The notes: generated by a model from the sequence alone, not told the origin. Counted from the stretch's first letter, positions 1 to 8,239 are shown. The stretch: DNA of 39,567 nt from CAZAEL01 sp964484135 (GCA_964484135.1 CAZAEL010000020.1:1-39567); one strand, 5' to 3'. Translations and numbers: made by a program.

Positions 1-1902
1 GAGGCGCACGATGTCCGCGCCGTACTTCTCGATGACTTCTTGCGGCGCGATCACGTTGCCCAGGGACTTGCTCATGGCCCGGCCTTGGCCGTCCAGCACG
101 AACCCGTGGGTGAGGACCTGCTGGTACGGCGGCTCGCCCGTGAGCGCCACGGCGGGCAAAAGCGAGGTCTGGAACCAGCCCCGGTGCTGGTCCGAGCCTT
201 CCAAATACATGACGTTGTCGCGGCCCGTGAGCTTCAAGGTTTCCCGCAACACCGCCACCCAGGACACGCCCGAGTCGAACCACACGTCCAAAATATCTTC
301 TTCCTTGCGGAAAGACGTCTTGCCGCACTTGGCGCACTTTACCCCCGCGGGCAGGAGGTCCTTGGCCTCCTTCTCGAACCAAATGTGGCTGCCGTGCTGT
401 TTGAAAAGCGCCACCACCTGGTCGAAAACCGCCTTGTCCTTGAGAGGTTCCTTGCAGGCTTCGCAGTAGAACATGGGGATGGGCGCGCCCCAAAACCGTT
501 GGCGGGACAAACACCAGTCCGGCCGGGTCTGGAGCATGCCCAGGATGCGGTCCTTGCCGTACTCCGGCACCCAGGTCACCTTGTCCACGCTCTCGATGAG
601 CTTTTTGCGGAAGTCGTCCGACACCTTGAGGAACCATTGCTCCGCGGCCCGGAAGATGATGGGGTTCTTGCAGCGCCAGCAGTGGGGGTAGGAGTGGGTG
701 ATCTCCGCGGCCTTCACCAGGTTGTGGGACTTTTCCAGCATCTCCACGATGAGGGGGTTGGCCTGCCAGATGGTTTTCCCGGCCAGGCTGTTGGGCAGGA
801 CGTCCGTGGTGAACCGGCCCCCGTCGTCCACGGGCGAGAGCGTGGGCAGGCCGTACTCCCGGCCCACAATGTAGTCTTCCTGTCCGTGGCCCGGCGCGAT
901 GTGCACCACGCCCGTGCCCTCTTCCTTTGACACGTACTCCGCCAGCACGCCCTGGGATTCGTTGTTGTTCAGGGGGTTTTTGCACAGCAGGCCTTCCAGC
1001 GACAGGCCGTCAATGAAAGGGGCGTCCTTTTGCTCCCGGCCTTCCCATTCCGCCATGAATTTCCAGCCCGGGTCGCCCACCAAATATTTTTCGCCGCTCT
1101 GGGACTCCCACAAGCGGTACGTCTGCTCCGGGTGGAAGGCCAGGGCCACGTTGGCGGGCAGGGTCCAGGGCGTGGTGGTCCAGACCAGCACGAACACCCG
1201 TTTGCCCGCGGTTTTGGCGAAGGCTTGCGCCTCCGCGTTGCTGGGCCATTCCAGAACGGGGAACTTCACAAAGATGGAGGTGGATTTTTTGTTTTCGTAC
1301 TCGATCTCCGCCTCGGCCAGGGCGGTCTCGCAGGAGGCGCACCAGTACACGGGTTTTTTGTCCCGGTACACGCAGCCCTTGTCCAGCAAGTCGTAGAAGG
1401 TGCGGGCGATGGAGGCCTCGTATTCCGGGGAAAGGGTCTTGTAGGGTTTGTCCCAGTCGCCCAACACGCCCAGACGCTTGAATTCCTTGCGCTGGATGTC
1501 GATGAAGTGCTCGGCGTAACGGGCCGCCTCCTTGCGGAAGGCGGCGCGGCCCACCTTGCGTTTGTCCCAGCCCTTTTCCTTCATGAGCTGGTGCTCGATG
1601 GGCAGGCCGTGGCAGTCCCAGCCGGGGACATAGGGCGCGCGAAGGCCGGTCATGGCCTTGAACTTCACGATGATGTCCTTGAGGATTTTGTTCAGGGCGT
1701 GGCCCATGTGGATGTGGCCGTTGGCGTAGGGCGGGCCGTCGTGCAGGACGAAGAGGGGGCCGGAGGCGTTTTTCTCCAGCATCTTTTTGTAGATGTGGTC
1801 CTTTTCCCAATGGGCCAGGGTGTCCGGCTCCCGCTTGGGCAGGTCCGCCTTCATGGGGAAGTTGGTCTTGGGCAGGTTGACGTTGTACTTGGGCTTGTTC
1901 AT
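1..1902 (-). CDS. ileS: Isoleucyl-tRNA synthetase, 3'-truncated by window edge
   Basis: Charges tRNA-Ile with isoleucine in the cytoplasm. The 634 visible codons begin at an ATG and run off the left edge without a stop, so the C-terminal anticodon-binding part is outside the window. The class I signatures are present: HMGH at about residues 65-68, after HDGPPYANGHI, and the KMSKS-type loop AMSKSLGN near residue 608. Between them lie the CP1 editing domain (WTTTPWTLPANVA) and WCLSRQRFWGAPIP, all typical of IleRS. A TAGAAT -10-like box ends only 9 nt before the ATG and there is no Shine-Dalgarno, so a near-leaderless transcript is likely. It is the last gene of the minus-strand run. Confidence 0.97.
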   Translation of the reverse strand, partial: MNKPKYNVNLPKTNFPMKADLPKREPDTLAHWEKDHIYKKMLEKNASGPLFVLHDGPPYANGHIHMGHALNKILKDIIVKFKAMTGLRAPYVPGWDCHGLPIEHQLMKEKGWDKRKVGRAAFRKEAARYAEHFIDIQRKEFKRLGVLGDWDKPYKTLSPEYEASIARTFYDLLDKGCVYRDKKPVYWCASCETALAEAEIEYENKKSTSIFVKFPVLEWPSNAEAQAFAKTAGKRVFVLVWTTTPWTLPANVALAFHPEQTYRLWESQSGEKYLVGDPGWKFMAEWEGREQKDAPFIDGLSLEGLLCKNPLNNNESQGVLAEYVSKEEGTGVVHIAPGHGQEDYIVGREYGLPTLSPVDDGGRFTTDVLPNSLAGKTIWQANPLIVEMLEKSHNLVKAAEITHSYPHCWRCKNPIIFRAAEQWFLKVSDDFRKKLIESVDKVTWVPEYGKDRILGMLQTRPDWCLSRQRFWGAPIPMFYCEACKEPLKDKAVFDQVVALFKQHGSHIWFEKEAKDLLPAGVKCAKCGKTSFRKEEDILDVWFDSGVSWVAVLRETLKLTGRDNVMYLEGSDQHRGWFQTSLLPAVALTGEPPYQQVLTHGFVLDGQGRAMSKSLGNVIAPQEVIEKYGADIVRL

Positions 1903-1937
1903 GGAACGGGTATTCTAGCGAATTTGGGGCTCTGTCG

Positions 1938-1968
1938 CCTCCCCTCCTTTGTGGGGAGGGAGAGGGAG
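1938..1968. repeat. Pyrimidine/purine hairpin in the ileS upstream gap
   Basis: CCTCCCC and GGGGAGG flank an 8-nt loop, with further purine-rich sequence on the right. It lies between the small AT-rich gene and ileS. There is no clear T-run on the minus strand, so it is only a possible weak terminator or small repeat. Confidence 0.35.
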
Positions 1969-2005
1969 GATAACCGCTGTCAAATTGTTACTACGATAGA
2001 CACGC

Positions 2006-2359
2006 TCATGGAATGACAGTGATTTCATCAGTCTCATGATCAGGGTCTTCATAAGGCCTGCCGTATTGCACGTCATATTCCCCGGTGACCTCCGCCTTTA
2101 GGCGACGGCTCAGTTCGATCCCGCATGAATTGAATTTCACCCAATCAAATTTTTTGTCTTCGCGGTGCTTTCCGAAATATATAACCCAATCAGCAAAGTC
2201 CTTTTCCAGAGATTTCGATACCTTGAATGACTTGAGGAATCCTCCAACGGCATCCGCAACACAGGTTCCAACGTAGGATGTTTTATCCGTAGAGTCTTTG
2301 ATCCACGCATAAGGGCCGTTTCCAAAGTCGGCGAATACCGTGATGATCCTATTTGCCAT
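2006..2359 (-). CDS. Small hypothetical protein, AT-richer than its neighbours
   Basis: A 117-residue soluble acidic protein with no signal peptide or membrane segment. It starts with ITVFADFGNGPYAWIK and has a mid-region with FADWVIYFGKH and FDWVKFNSCGIELSRRL, ending in an acidic tail. It resembles a conserved hypothetical type I recall from several bacteria, but I cannot name a function. The ATG overlaps no gene and begins 9 nt after the mtnA stop, with AAGG about 6 nt upstream, so it may be co-transcribed with mtnA. Base composition is visibly lower in GC than mtnA and ileS, and the low-GC stretch starts inside the last codons of mtnA. This suggests recent acquisition at the mtnA 3' end. 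Confidence 0.8.
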   Translation of the reverse strand: MANRIITVFADFGNGPYAWIKDSTDKTSYVGTCVADAVGGFLKSFKVSKSLEKDFADWVIYFGKHREDKKFDWVKFNSCGIELSRRLKAEVTGEYDVQYGRPYEDPDHETDEITVIP

Positions 2360-2368
2360 GTCGAGCCT

Positions 2369-3475
2369 TTATTGTGATTTTGAAAGAGATTCGGTAAAAG
2401 GCGGGCGCGCCACGCCGCGCTCCGTGACGATGGCGGTGATGAATTCATGGGGCGTGACGTCGAAGGCCGGGTGGCGGGCCCCGGCGCCCTGGGGCGCGAT
2501 GGGCCGGCCGTTGATCTCCACGACTTCTTTCACGGACCGTTCCTCGATGGGGATGGCGTCGCCGGACGGGGTTTTGAGGTCCACGGTGGAGCAGGGGGCG
2601 GCCACGTAAAAGGGGATGCGGTGGTGTTTGGCCAGGATCGCCAGGGAGTAGGTGCCGATCTTGTTGGCAACGTCGCCGTTGGCCGCGATGCGATCCGCGC
2701 CCACGATCACGGCGGAGATTTTTTCGGTCTTCATCAAATGGCCGGCCATGTTGTCGGTGATGATTTCATAGGGGATGCCCTCTTGTTCGCATTCCCAGGC
2801 CGTGAGCCGGGCGCCCTGGAGATAGGGCCGGGTTTCATCCACCAGGACCTTTTGGATTTTGCCCTGGCTGTGGGCGGTGCGGACCACGCCCAGGGCCGTG
2901 CCGTGGCCGGCCGTGGCCAGGGCCCCGGCGTTGCAGTGGGTGAGGACCACGCTGTTTTCGGGCAGGAGGGCGGCGCCGAGCTCGCCCATGCGGCGGCAGG
3001 CGGCCAAATCTTCTTCGTCAATCGTCCGGGCTTCCCGGGCCAGGGCCTCGGCCAGGCGCTCGGGGGAGCCGCCGGCCTCTTTTCGCCAGCGTTTTTGCAT
3101 GCGGTCCAGGGCCCAGAACAGGTTCACGGCCGTGGGCCGGGTGGCGGCCAGGGTTTGGCGGGCTTTTTCCAGGTGCGCGGACAAGTCCGCCGTGTTTTTG
3201 AAGGACTTTTCCCGGGCCGCCAGGGCCAGGCCGTAGGCCGCGGCGCAGCCGATGGCGGGCGCGCCCCGGATGGACATGCGGCGGATGCAATCCGCCACCT
3301 GTCGGTGGGTGCGGCACGCGTGAAAACGGATGTTGCGGGGAAGGTCGCGCTGTTCCAGGATGCGGAGGGCCGTTCCGGTCCACCGGAACGCCCTGACTTC
3401 TGATTTTTGCGTGGCGGGCTCCTTCCCCCGGCGCGCGGAAGGGGGCCTCCCGCGCGCCGGGGAAGGCGGTGTCAA
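2369..3475 (-). CDS. mtnA: S-methyl-5-thioribose-1-phosphate isomerase
   Basis: Isomerises 5-methylthioribose-1-phosphate to 5-methylthioribulose-1-phosphate in methionine salvage. Family signatures are clear: RRMSIRGAPAIG near residue 70, the catalytic-cysteine segment LTHCNAGALATAGHGTALG, the ITDNMAGHLM segment, and GADRIAANGDVANKIGTYSLA with the catalytic Asp. The start is uncertain. The only in-frame standard start upstream of the conserved N-terminus is a TTG whose last two bases lie in the TGA stop of the preceding DUF167 gene, implying translational coupling. This adds about 27 residues encoded by a long GC hairpin before the usual family start (VRAFRWTGTALRILEQ). The last codons are AT-rich and run into the next gene. 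Confidence 0.93.
   Translation of the reverse strand: MTPPSPARGRPPSARRGKEPATQKSEVRAFRWTGTALRILEQRDLPRNIRFHACRTHRQVADCIRRMSIRGAPAIGCAAAYGLALAAREKSFKNTADLSAHLEKARQTLAATRPTAVNLFWALDRMQKRWRKEAGGSPERLAEALAREARTIDEEDLAACRRMGELGAALLPENSVVLTHCNAGALATAGHGTALGVVRTAHSQGKIQKVLVDETRPYLQGARLTAWECEQEGIPYEIITDNMAGHLMKTEKISAVIVGADRIAANGDVANKIGTYSLAILAKHHRIPFYVAAPCSTVDLKTPSGDAIPIEERSVKEVVEINGRPIAPQGAGARHPAFDVTPHEFITAIVTERGVARPPFTESLSKSQ
3421..3467. repeat. Long GC-rich hairpin in the mtnA 5' region
   Basis: The arms CCTTCCCCCGGCGCGCG and CGCGCGCCGGGGAAGG pair over 16 bp with one bulged C, around a loop of about 14 nt. It falls exactly where mtnA homologues normally begin, so it either codes an unusual N-terminal extension or is an untranslated insertion between the DUF167 gene and the true mtnA start. 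Confidence 0.6.
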
Positions 3476-3735
3476 GGGATGGTTTCCATCACGTCCTCGA
3501 GTTCTTCCTCGGGACGCCCGTTGATTTCGATGGTTTTTTCTTTTCCTTTTTGCCCCCGTACGATTTTCACGCCGCGATTTCGGACCTCGAAGAAGTCGGA
3601 CAGGAAGCTGACCAGTTCGGCGTTGGCTTTTCCATCAATGGCGGGGGCCGCCACTTTGACCCGGACGGTGGAGCCGATACGGCCCACCACCTCGCTGCGG
3701 GACGCGTTGGGGATGACTCTGACTCGGATCATCAT
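3472..3735 (-). CDS. DUF167/YggU family protein
   Basis: An 87-residue protein with the whole DUF167 (YggU) fold: RVRVIPNASRSEVVG at the start, VKVAAPAIDGKANAELVSFLSDFF in the middle, then VKIVRGQKGKEKTIEI. Family length is about 75-100 residues; the molecular role is unknown. It lies directly downstream of proC and yggS, a frequent gene neighbourhood. Two consecutive ATG codons are possible starts; GAGG lies about 9 nt before the first. Its stop overlaps the TTG start of mtnA. Confidence 0.9.
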   Translation of the reverse strand: MMIRVRVIPNASRSEVVGRIGSTVRVKVAAPAIDGKANAELVSFLSDFFEVRNRGVKIVRGQKGKEKTIEINGRPEEELEDVMETIP

Positions 3736-3769
3736 GCGTCTTCACCTCGTTTTGGGATAAAAAGCTTTT

Positions 3770-4588
3770 TCAGCGCGGAGACAGCTCTTTTGAGCGCCGG
3801 GCCGCGGCCTTGAGGGCCCGCTCGAAAATCCTGGCCACGCCCGCCTTTTCCAGCACTTTCAGGGCCGCCTGCGTGGTGCCGCCCGGGGACGTGACCCGTT
3901 GGCGCAGGAGCGCCGGGGGCTCCGGGCTTTCCCGGAGCATGCGGCCCGCGCCGTAAACCGTTTGCCGCGCCAGGGCCTCGGCCAGGGCGGGGCCCAGGCC
4001 CAGTTGCGCGCCGGCCCGGGCCAGGCATTCCGCCAGGTAAAAAACGTATGCCGGGCCGGAACCCGACAGCGCCGTGACCGCGTCCAGATGTTTTTCCGCG
4101 GTCTTCCATACCAGGCCTGCGGAGGCCAAAATCTCCCGGACCAGGGCCTCGTGTTTCTTGCCCGCGCGCCGGCCCAGGCAATAGACCAACGCTCCGGCCC
4201 TCAACAGGGCCGGGGTGTTGGGCATGACGCGCACCACCGGAACGCCCGGGGAAAGCCGCTTCTCGATGAAATCCGTGCGGATGCCGGCCGCGATGGACAC
4301 CACCAAATGCCGGGGCGTCAGGACGGGCTTCAGGTCCTCCAGCACCTCGGCCATCTGCTGGGGCTTGACGCACAAAAGCACGATGGAGCCGGCCCGGGCC
4401 GCGGCCCGGTTGTCCGCGCCCACCCGCACGCCGTATTTTCGCCGCAGGGCGGCCAGCGCGGGCCGGCGCACGTCCGTGACCCAGAGGCGCGAAGGGGCCA
4501 CGCTGCGGGAGGCGGTGAGGCCCGCCACGAGCGCGGTCCCCATGTTGCCGCCCCCGATCAGGGCGATGCGTTGGGTTTTGAGGCTCAT
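3770..4588 (-). CDS. proC: Pyrroline-5-carboxylate reductase
   Basis: Last step of proline synthesis: reduces 1-pyrroline-5-carboxylate to proline with NAD(P)H in the cytoplasm. 272 residues, normal for the family. The Rossmann motif IALIGGGNMGTAL is at residues 7-19, the AGI segment VSIAAGIRTD and MPNTPALL are in the middle, and the ProC signature TALSGSGPAYVF and VTSPGGTTQAAL are near the C-terminus. The start ATG overlaps the stop of yggS by 4 bp (ATGA), so the two are translationally coupled. Confidence 0.96.
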   Translation of the reverse strand: MSLKTQRIALIGGGNMGTALVAGLTASRSVAPSRLWVTDVRRPALAALRRKYGVRVGADNRAAARAGSIVLLCVKPQQMAEVLEDLKPVLTPRHLVVSIAAGIRTDFIEKRLSPGVPVVRVMPNTPALLRAGALVYCLGRRAGKKHEALVREILASAGLVWKTAEKHLDAVTALSGSGPAYVFYLAECLARAGAQLGLGPALAEALARQTVYGAGRMLRESPEPPALLRQRVTSPGGTTQAALKVLEKAGVARIFERALKAAARRSKELSPR

Positions 4589-5310
4589 GCCTGGGCGTGA
4601 ACCTTGGGCCGGGCGCCGAAAAGCGCGGTGCCGATGCGGATCATGGTGGCTCCTTCCTCCACCGCCACGGCGAAGTCCTGGGACATGCCCATGGACAGCA
4701 CGGGGCGGGCCCCGCGAAAATCCTTCAGATGCTTTTCAAAGAGCCGGCGCGCGCGCCGGAAATAGGGCCGGGCCTTTTCCGGGTCTTCGAAATAGGGGGC
4801 CAGGGTCATGAGTCCTTCCACCCGCAGGCGGGGAAACCCGGTCAACCGCTTCAACACATCGTCCAGCGTCTCGGGGAGAACGCCCTGTTTGGCGGACTCC
4901 TCCGAGACCTTGACCTCCACCAGGCAGGGCAGGATTTTCCCCTGCTTTTCCGCTTCCCGGTCCAAGACCTCCGCCAGCCGCAGGCTGTCCAGGGACTGAA
5001 CGGCGTCGAAAACGGTCACGGCCTTTTTGGCCTTGTTGGTCTGCAAATGGCCCACCAGATGCCAGGTCAGGTCCCGACAGCCGGCGGCCTCCAGCGCGGC
5101 TCGTTTTTCCCCGGCTTCCTGGACCCGGCTTTCGCCCAGGTGGCGGACGCCGCATTCCCAGGCCTTCCGGGCCTGGGGCCAGGGCACGGTCTTGGTCACG
5201 GCCATGACCGTGACGTCCGACAACGAACGGCCGGCCCGCGCCGCGGCGACCTGGACTTTTTCCCGGATCCGGGCCCAATTCTCAGGAATGTTTGTAAAAT
5301 CTGACAACAT
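4585..5310 (-). CDS. yggS: YggS/PLPBP family pyridoxal-phosphate homeostasis protein
   Basis: Binds pyridoxal 5'-phosphate and takes part in vitamin B6 and amino-acid homeostasis; it has no known catalysis. 241 residues form a single alanine-racemase-like barrel. Visible motifs are VTVMAVTKTVP (PLP lysine), HLVGHLQTNKAKKAV, VEVKVSEESAKQG and SMGMSQDF, then IRIGTALFGAR (phosphate binding). The ATG lies 5 nt downstream of a TATGAT -10 box with no ribosome site, pointing to a leaderless mRNA. It is first in a yggS-proC-DUF167 run, a common arrangement, and divergent from pal. Confidence 0.95.
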   Translation of the reverse strand: MLSDFTNIPENWARIREKVQVAAARAGRSLSDVTVMAVTKTVPWPQARKAWECGVRHLGESRVQEAGEKRAALEAAGCRDLTWHLVGHLQTNKAKKAVTVFDAVQSLDSLRLAEVLDREAEKQGKILPCLVEVKVSEESAKQGVLPETLDDVLKRLTGFPRLRVEGLMTLAPYFEDPEKARPYFRRARRLFEKHLKDFRGARPVLSMGMSQDFAVAVEEGATMIRIGTALFGARPKVHAQA

Positions 5311-5315
5311 GTAAA

Positions 5316-5344
5316 ATCATAGCAAAATCTTGACGCATTTGCAA
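5316..5344 (-). promoter_or_regulatory. Promoter of yggS, probably leaderless
   Basis: On the minus strand TTGCAA, a 17-bp spacer and TATGAT are followed after 5 nt by the yggS ATG. Transcription would therefore start at or within a base or two of the start codon. Confidence 0.6.
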
Positions 5345-5347
5345 TGC

Positions 5348-5376
5348 TTGCATAAGTCCCCGGCCTTCTATATAAT
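5348..5376 (+). promoter_or_regulatory. Promoter of pal operon
   Basis: TTGCAT, 17 bp, then a perfect TATAAT. It lies back to back with the yggS promoter. The pal ATG follows at 5418 with AAAGGAG 7 nt upstream, giving a leader of about 35 nt. Confidence 0.75.
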
Positions 5377-5417
5377 GGGAAAACCCTCCAAAATATAGAG
5401 AGCAAAGGAGCCAAACC

Positions 5418-5984
5418 ATGAACATTTCTTTAAAGAACGCCCTTCGAGGGTTGGGATTTTTGTCCCTTTCCGTGGTTTTGACCGGGTGTCCCCCCAAGCA
5501 AAAACCCCTGGTCATGGAGCCGGAAACCACGCCGCCGGTGCAGGAAGTGCAGGCCCCGGAAACGCCGGCCCTGGAGATCGGGACGGAATGGACCTCCGTG
5601 CCGGATTTGAAGGCGGTCTATTTTGACTACAACCGGGCGGAGCTCAGGCCCGAAGCCCGGGCCGGTTTGAAGGCCAACGCCGCGGTGCTCAAGGCCGTCC
5701 TGTCCCGGGCCTCCGGGGTCCAGGTGCGGCTGGAGGGCCACTGCGACGAGCGCGGTACCCTGGAATACAACCTGGCCCTGGGCCAGCGCCGCGCCAACGC
5801 GGTGCGGGACTATTACGCCACCCTGGGCATCCCCCGGACCGCCCTGGCCACCATCTCCTACGGCGAGGAAAGGCCGGTCTGCTCCCAGGCGGACGAAAGC
5901 TGCTGGTCCCGGAACCGGCGCGGGGAAACGGTGCTGAAGTCCGCCTCCCCGGTCCGGATCCCGCTGGACGCGTTGCCGCGGTAA
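5418..5984 (+). CDS. pal: Peptidoglycan-associated lipoprotein Pal (OmpA-like)
   Basis: An outer-membrane lipoprotein that anchors the membrane to peptidoglycan as part of the Tol-Pal system. 188 residues: a signal peptide with lipobox VLTGC (Cys at about 24), a Pro/Glu-rich linker, then an OmpA C-terminal domain (about 65-175). The domain has VYFDYNRAELRPEA, the peptidoglycan-binding segment LEGHCDERGTLEYNLALGQRRANAV and ISYGEERP. The classic Pal signature GHCDERGT is intact. The tail is longer than usual after NRRGE. It has a strong promoter and AAAGGAG ribosome site. pal is first in the order pal-cpoB-tolB, unlike the enterobacterial tolB-pal-cpoB; tolQRA are not in the window. Confidence 0.96.
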   Translation: MNISLKNALRGLGFLSLSVVLTGCPPKQKPLVMEPETTPPVQEVQAPETPALEIGTEWTSVPDLKAVYFDYNRAELRPEARAGLKANAAVLKAVLSRASGVQVRLEGHCDERGTLEYNLALGQRRANAVRDYYATLGIPRTALATISYGEERPVCSQADESCWSRNRRGETVLKSASPVRIPLDALPR

Positions 5985-5988
5985 CGCG

Positions 5989-6852
5989 GTGAGGCGTGGG
6001 AGGTCGGAAGTGGGAGGCGAGAAAGAGGCAAAGTTGTTAAAAGCGGGAAGTGCGAAGTTAAAAAACGGACTTCGCGCGTTTCTTTTCTCCCCGCTTCTCA
6101 CTTTTCACTTCCCACTCTTGACCCTTCTTTTTGTCGCTTCAGGATGTCTGGCCACGCGGCAGGAGATCGAGGACCTGCGGGTGGACATCGTGCGCCTCCA
6201 GAACACCCTGGCCAAGGTGCAGGCCAGCCAGAGCGATTCCCAGACCGCCCTGCAGGGCAACCAGGCCGACCTCATGGCCGAGATGCAGACCCTGAACCGC
6301 AACATGGAGATGCTGTCCTCCCACCTGAACGAGAGCGAGAACCGCATGTCGCTCCTGTCCACGCGCATGGACGACCTGGACAAGAACTTGTCCAATCGGC
6401 TGGACCTGCTGTCCGAGATGATGTCCGGCTCCAAGCTGGCCGCGCCGCCTTCTCCCAGCACGCTCTTTAACCTGGCGTACAGCGACTTCACCCGCCGCCG
6501 GTACGAGCAGGCCCTGAAGGGGTTCGACGCGTATCTGCAGCAGTACCGGGACACGGCCAAGGCCGCGGAGGCCCAGTTCTACAAGGGCGAGTGCCGCGCC
6601 GCCCTGGAGAACTGGCCCAAGGCCCTGGAGGAGTACGACGCCGTGCTGGTGAAATATTCCACCAGCACCATGGTCCCCGCGGCCTATCTCCAGAAAGGCG
6701 TCGTGCTGGAGAGGATGGGCAAGGTCAGCGAGGCCCTGGCCGTGTACGACGCCGTCGTCCGCAAGTACCCCCACCGCCAGGAGGCGGCTTCGGCCCGGAG
6801 CCGCGCGGAGGCCCTGAAGAACGGGGGGCCCGAGGAACCGAAACCGCAGTGA
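5989..6852 (+). CDS. cpoB: CpoB/YbgF-like coiled-coil TPR lipoprotein
   Basis: Periplasmic partner of the Tol system; CpoB homologues coordinate peptidoglycan synthesis with outer-membrane constriction. There is a signal peptide with Cys at about residue 53 (FVASGC), then a coiled coil (about 60-145; IEDLRVDIVRLQNTLAKV, NRNMEMLSSHLNESENRM), then three TPR units from FNLAYSDFTRRRYEQALKGF, including FYKGECRAALENWPKALEEY and YLQKGVVLERMGKVSEALAVY. The first 45 codons are made of a repeat (see 5993-6126). GTG at 5989 is the longest start; TTG at 6034, with AGAGG 5 nt before it, gives a more normal signal peptide. Start codon confidence is low, family confidence high. Confidence 0.9.
   Translation: MRRGRSEVGGEKEAKLLKAGSAKLKNGLRAFLFSPLLTFHFPLLTLLFVASGCLATRQEIEDLRVDIVRLQNTLAKVQASQSDSQTALQGNQADLMAEMQTLNRNMEMLSSHLNESENRMSLLSTRMDDLDKNLSNRLDLLSEMMSGSKLAAPPSPSTLFNLAYSDFTRRRYEQALKGFDAYLQQYRDTAKAAEAQFYKGECRAALENWPKALEEYDAVLVKYSTSTMVPAAYLQKGVVLERMGKVSEALAVYDAVVRKYPHRQEAASARSRAEALKNGGPEEPKPQ
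5993..6126. repeat. Heptamer-array inverted repeat, copy 1
   Basis: A purine-rich left arm (GGCGTGGGAGGTCGGAAGTG and on) and a pyrimidine-rich right arm built of 7-nt units (CTTCTCA CTTTTCA; CTTCCCA CTCTTGA) flank GTTAAAAAAC. The left end matches copy 3 (21508) closely, and GTTAAAAAAC recurs in copy 2 (17920). The right arm is translated as the hydrophobic core of the CpoB signal peptide. Confidence 0.8.
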
Positions 6853-6931
6853 CCCCGCCCCGCATTCGCGCCGCACGCTGAAAGAACCGTCTCCGCTCCC
6901 CTTGTTCCCCTTTGATCCTGGCCATCGCCGC

Positions 6932-8239
6932 GTGACAGACCGCGTCCGCGCCGCAAGACGCCTTGCCTTGCGGGCGGGGTTGATCGCGTTGGCCGCGGTC
7001 ATCGGCTCTCGATCTCTGGAAGGGCGGGAGGCGCTGTATTTGGAGCTTTCCGCCCACGGCCAGCGTTTGGACCTGGGGCTGGCGGATTTCAGCACCAGCC
7101 GGTCCGTGGTGGAGGAGGCGTCCCTGGCCCGCCAGATGCGGGAGGTGGTGAAGAACGACCTGCTCTTCCCCCGCATCTTCAACGTCCTGGAGGGCGGGGC
7201 GCCGCCGGTCCGCCGCAAGCTGGACCTGAAATCCTGGGAGAACCTGGGCGCGGACGTGGTGGCCACGGGGTACATGGACACCGGCTGGTTCGGGCGGTTC
7301 CAGTTCACCGGCGCCCTGCACGACGTGGCTTCCGGGAGGCTCATCCTGGAGAAAAAGTACGTGCTGGAGCCCGGCCAGGAGCGGCGCGCGGCCCATGAGT
7401 GGGCCGACGAGGTGGTGCGTTATTTCCTGGGCGAGCGCGGCATCGCCCAAACGCGGATCGTGTTCGTCAACGACGCCACGGGGAAGAAGGAGGTGTACGC
7501 CGTGGACTACGACGGACACAACCTCCAGCGCCTGACCCAGGACCGATCCATCGCGCTCCTGCCCAAGGTGTCGCCGGACGGGCGGTGGATCGTTTACACC
7601 TCCTACGCCGGCGGCCAGCCCTGGCTGTACTTGATGAGCGCGGACGGCCGGGAGCGCCGGGTCCTCTGCCAATACGACGGCTTGAACGGGGCCGCGGCCT
7701 GGACCCCGGACGGCAAGAGCCTGGTGGCCACCCTGTCCCTGGGGCGGGACCCCAACCTGCACCTGGTGGACCTGCAGGGCCGGCTCCTCCGGACCCTGAC
7801 CAATTCCCAGTCCGTGGACACCGCGCCCACGGTGTCGCCCGACGGCCTGCATTTGGCCTTCACCTCGGACCGGCCCGGCTATCCCCAAATCTACGTGATG
7901 GACACCAGCGGCGCCAACCTCCGGCGTTTGAGCCAGGGAGGGCAGTGCGATTCGCCGGCCTGGTCGCCCCAGGGCGACCTGGTGGCTTTCACCATGAGCG
8001 AGTTCGGCGGGCCCTTCGACATCTTCACCCTGGACGTGGCCTCCGGCGCCCAGCGCCGCCTCACCTGGGGGGAGGGGGACAACGAAAACGCCGCCTGGTC
8101 GCCGGACGGCCGCTATTTGGTGTTCACCTCCACGCGACGCGGAAAGCCCGAGCTCTGGATCATGGGATTCGACGGCTCCAACCCCCAGCGCCTGGGCAAC
8201 ATCCCGGGCCGTTCCTTCACCCCCCACTGGGGGCCGTGA
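6932..8239 (+). CDS. tolB: Tol-Pal system beta-propeller protein TolB
   Basis: Periplasmic propeller that binds Pal and TolA. About 435 residues: an Arg-rich n-region and hydrophobic signal segment (RLALRAGLIALAAVIG), a TolB N-terminal domain (about 45-165; DLLFPRIFNVLEGGAPP, GADVVATGYMD), then WD40-like/PD40 blades with repeated SPDGRWIVYTS, TPDGKSLVATLS, SPDGLHLAFTSDRPGYPQIYVM, SPQGDLVAFT and SPDGRYLVFTSTRRGKPELW. I chose GTG 6932 because it places the signal peptide at the N-terminus; TTG 6902 is an in-frame alternative. Neither has a good ribosome site. Third gene of the pal operon. Confidence 0.93.
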   Translation: MTDRVRAARRLALRAGLIALAAVIGSRSLEGREALYLELSAHGQRLDLGLADFSTSRSVVEEASLARQMREVVKNDLLFPRIFNVLEGGAPPVRRKLDLKSWENLGADVVATGYMDTGWFGRFQFTGALHDVASGRLILEKKYVLEPGQERRAAHEWADEVVRYFLGERGIAQTRIVFVNDATGKKEVYAVDYDGHNLQRLTQDRSIALLPKVSPDGRWIVYTSYAGGQPWLYLMSADGRERRVLCQYDGLNGAAAWTPDGKSLVATLSLGRDPNLHLVDLQGRLLRTLTNSQSVDTAPTVSPDGLHLAFTSDRPGYPQIYVMDTSGANLRRLSQGGQCDSPAWSPQGDLVAFTMSEFGGPFDIFTLDVASGAQRRLTWGEGDNENAAWSPDGRYLVFTSTRRGKPELWIMGFDGSNPQRLGNIPGRSFTPHWGP

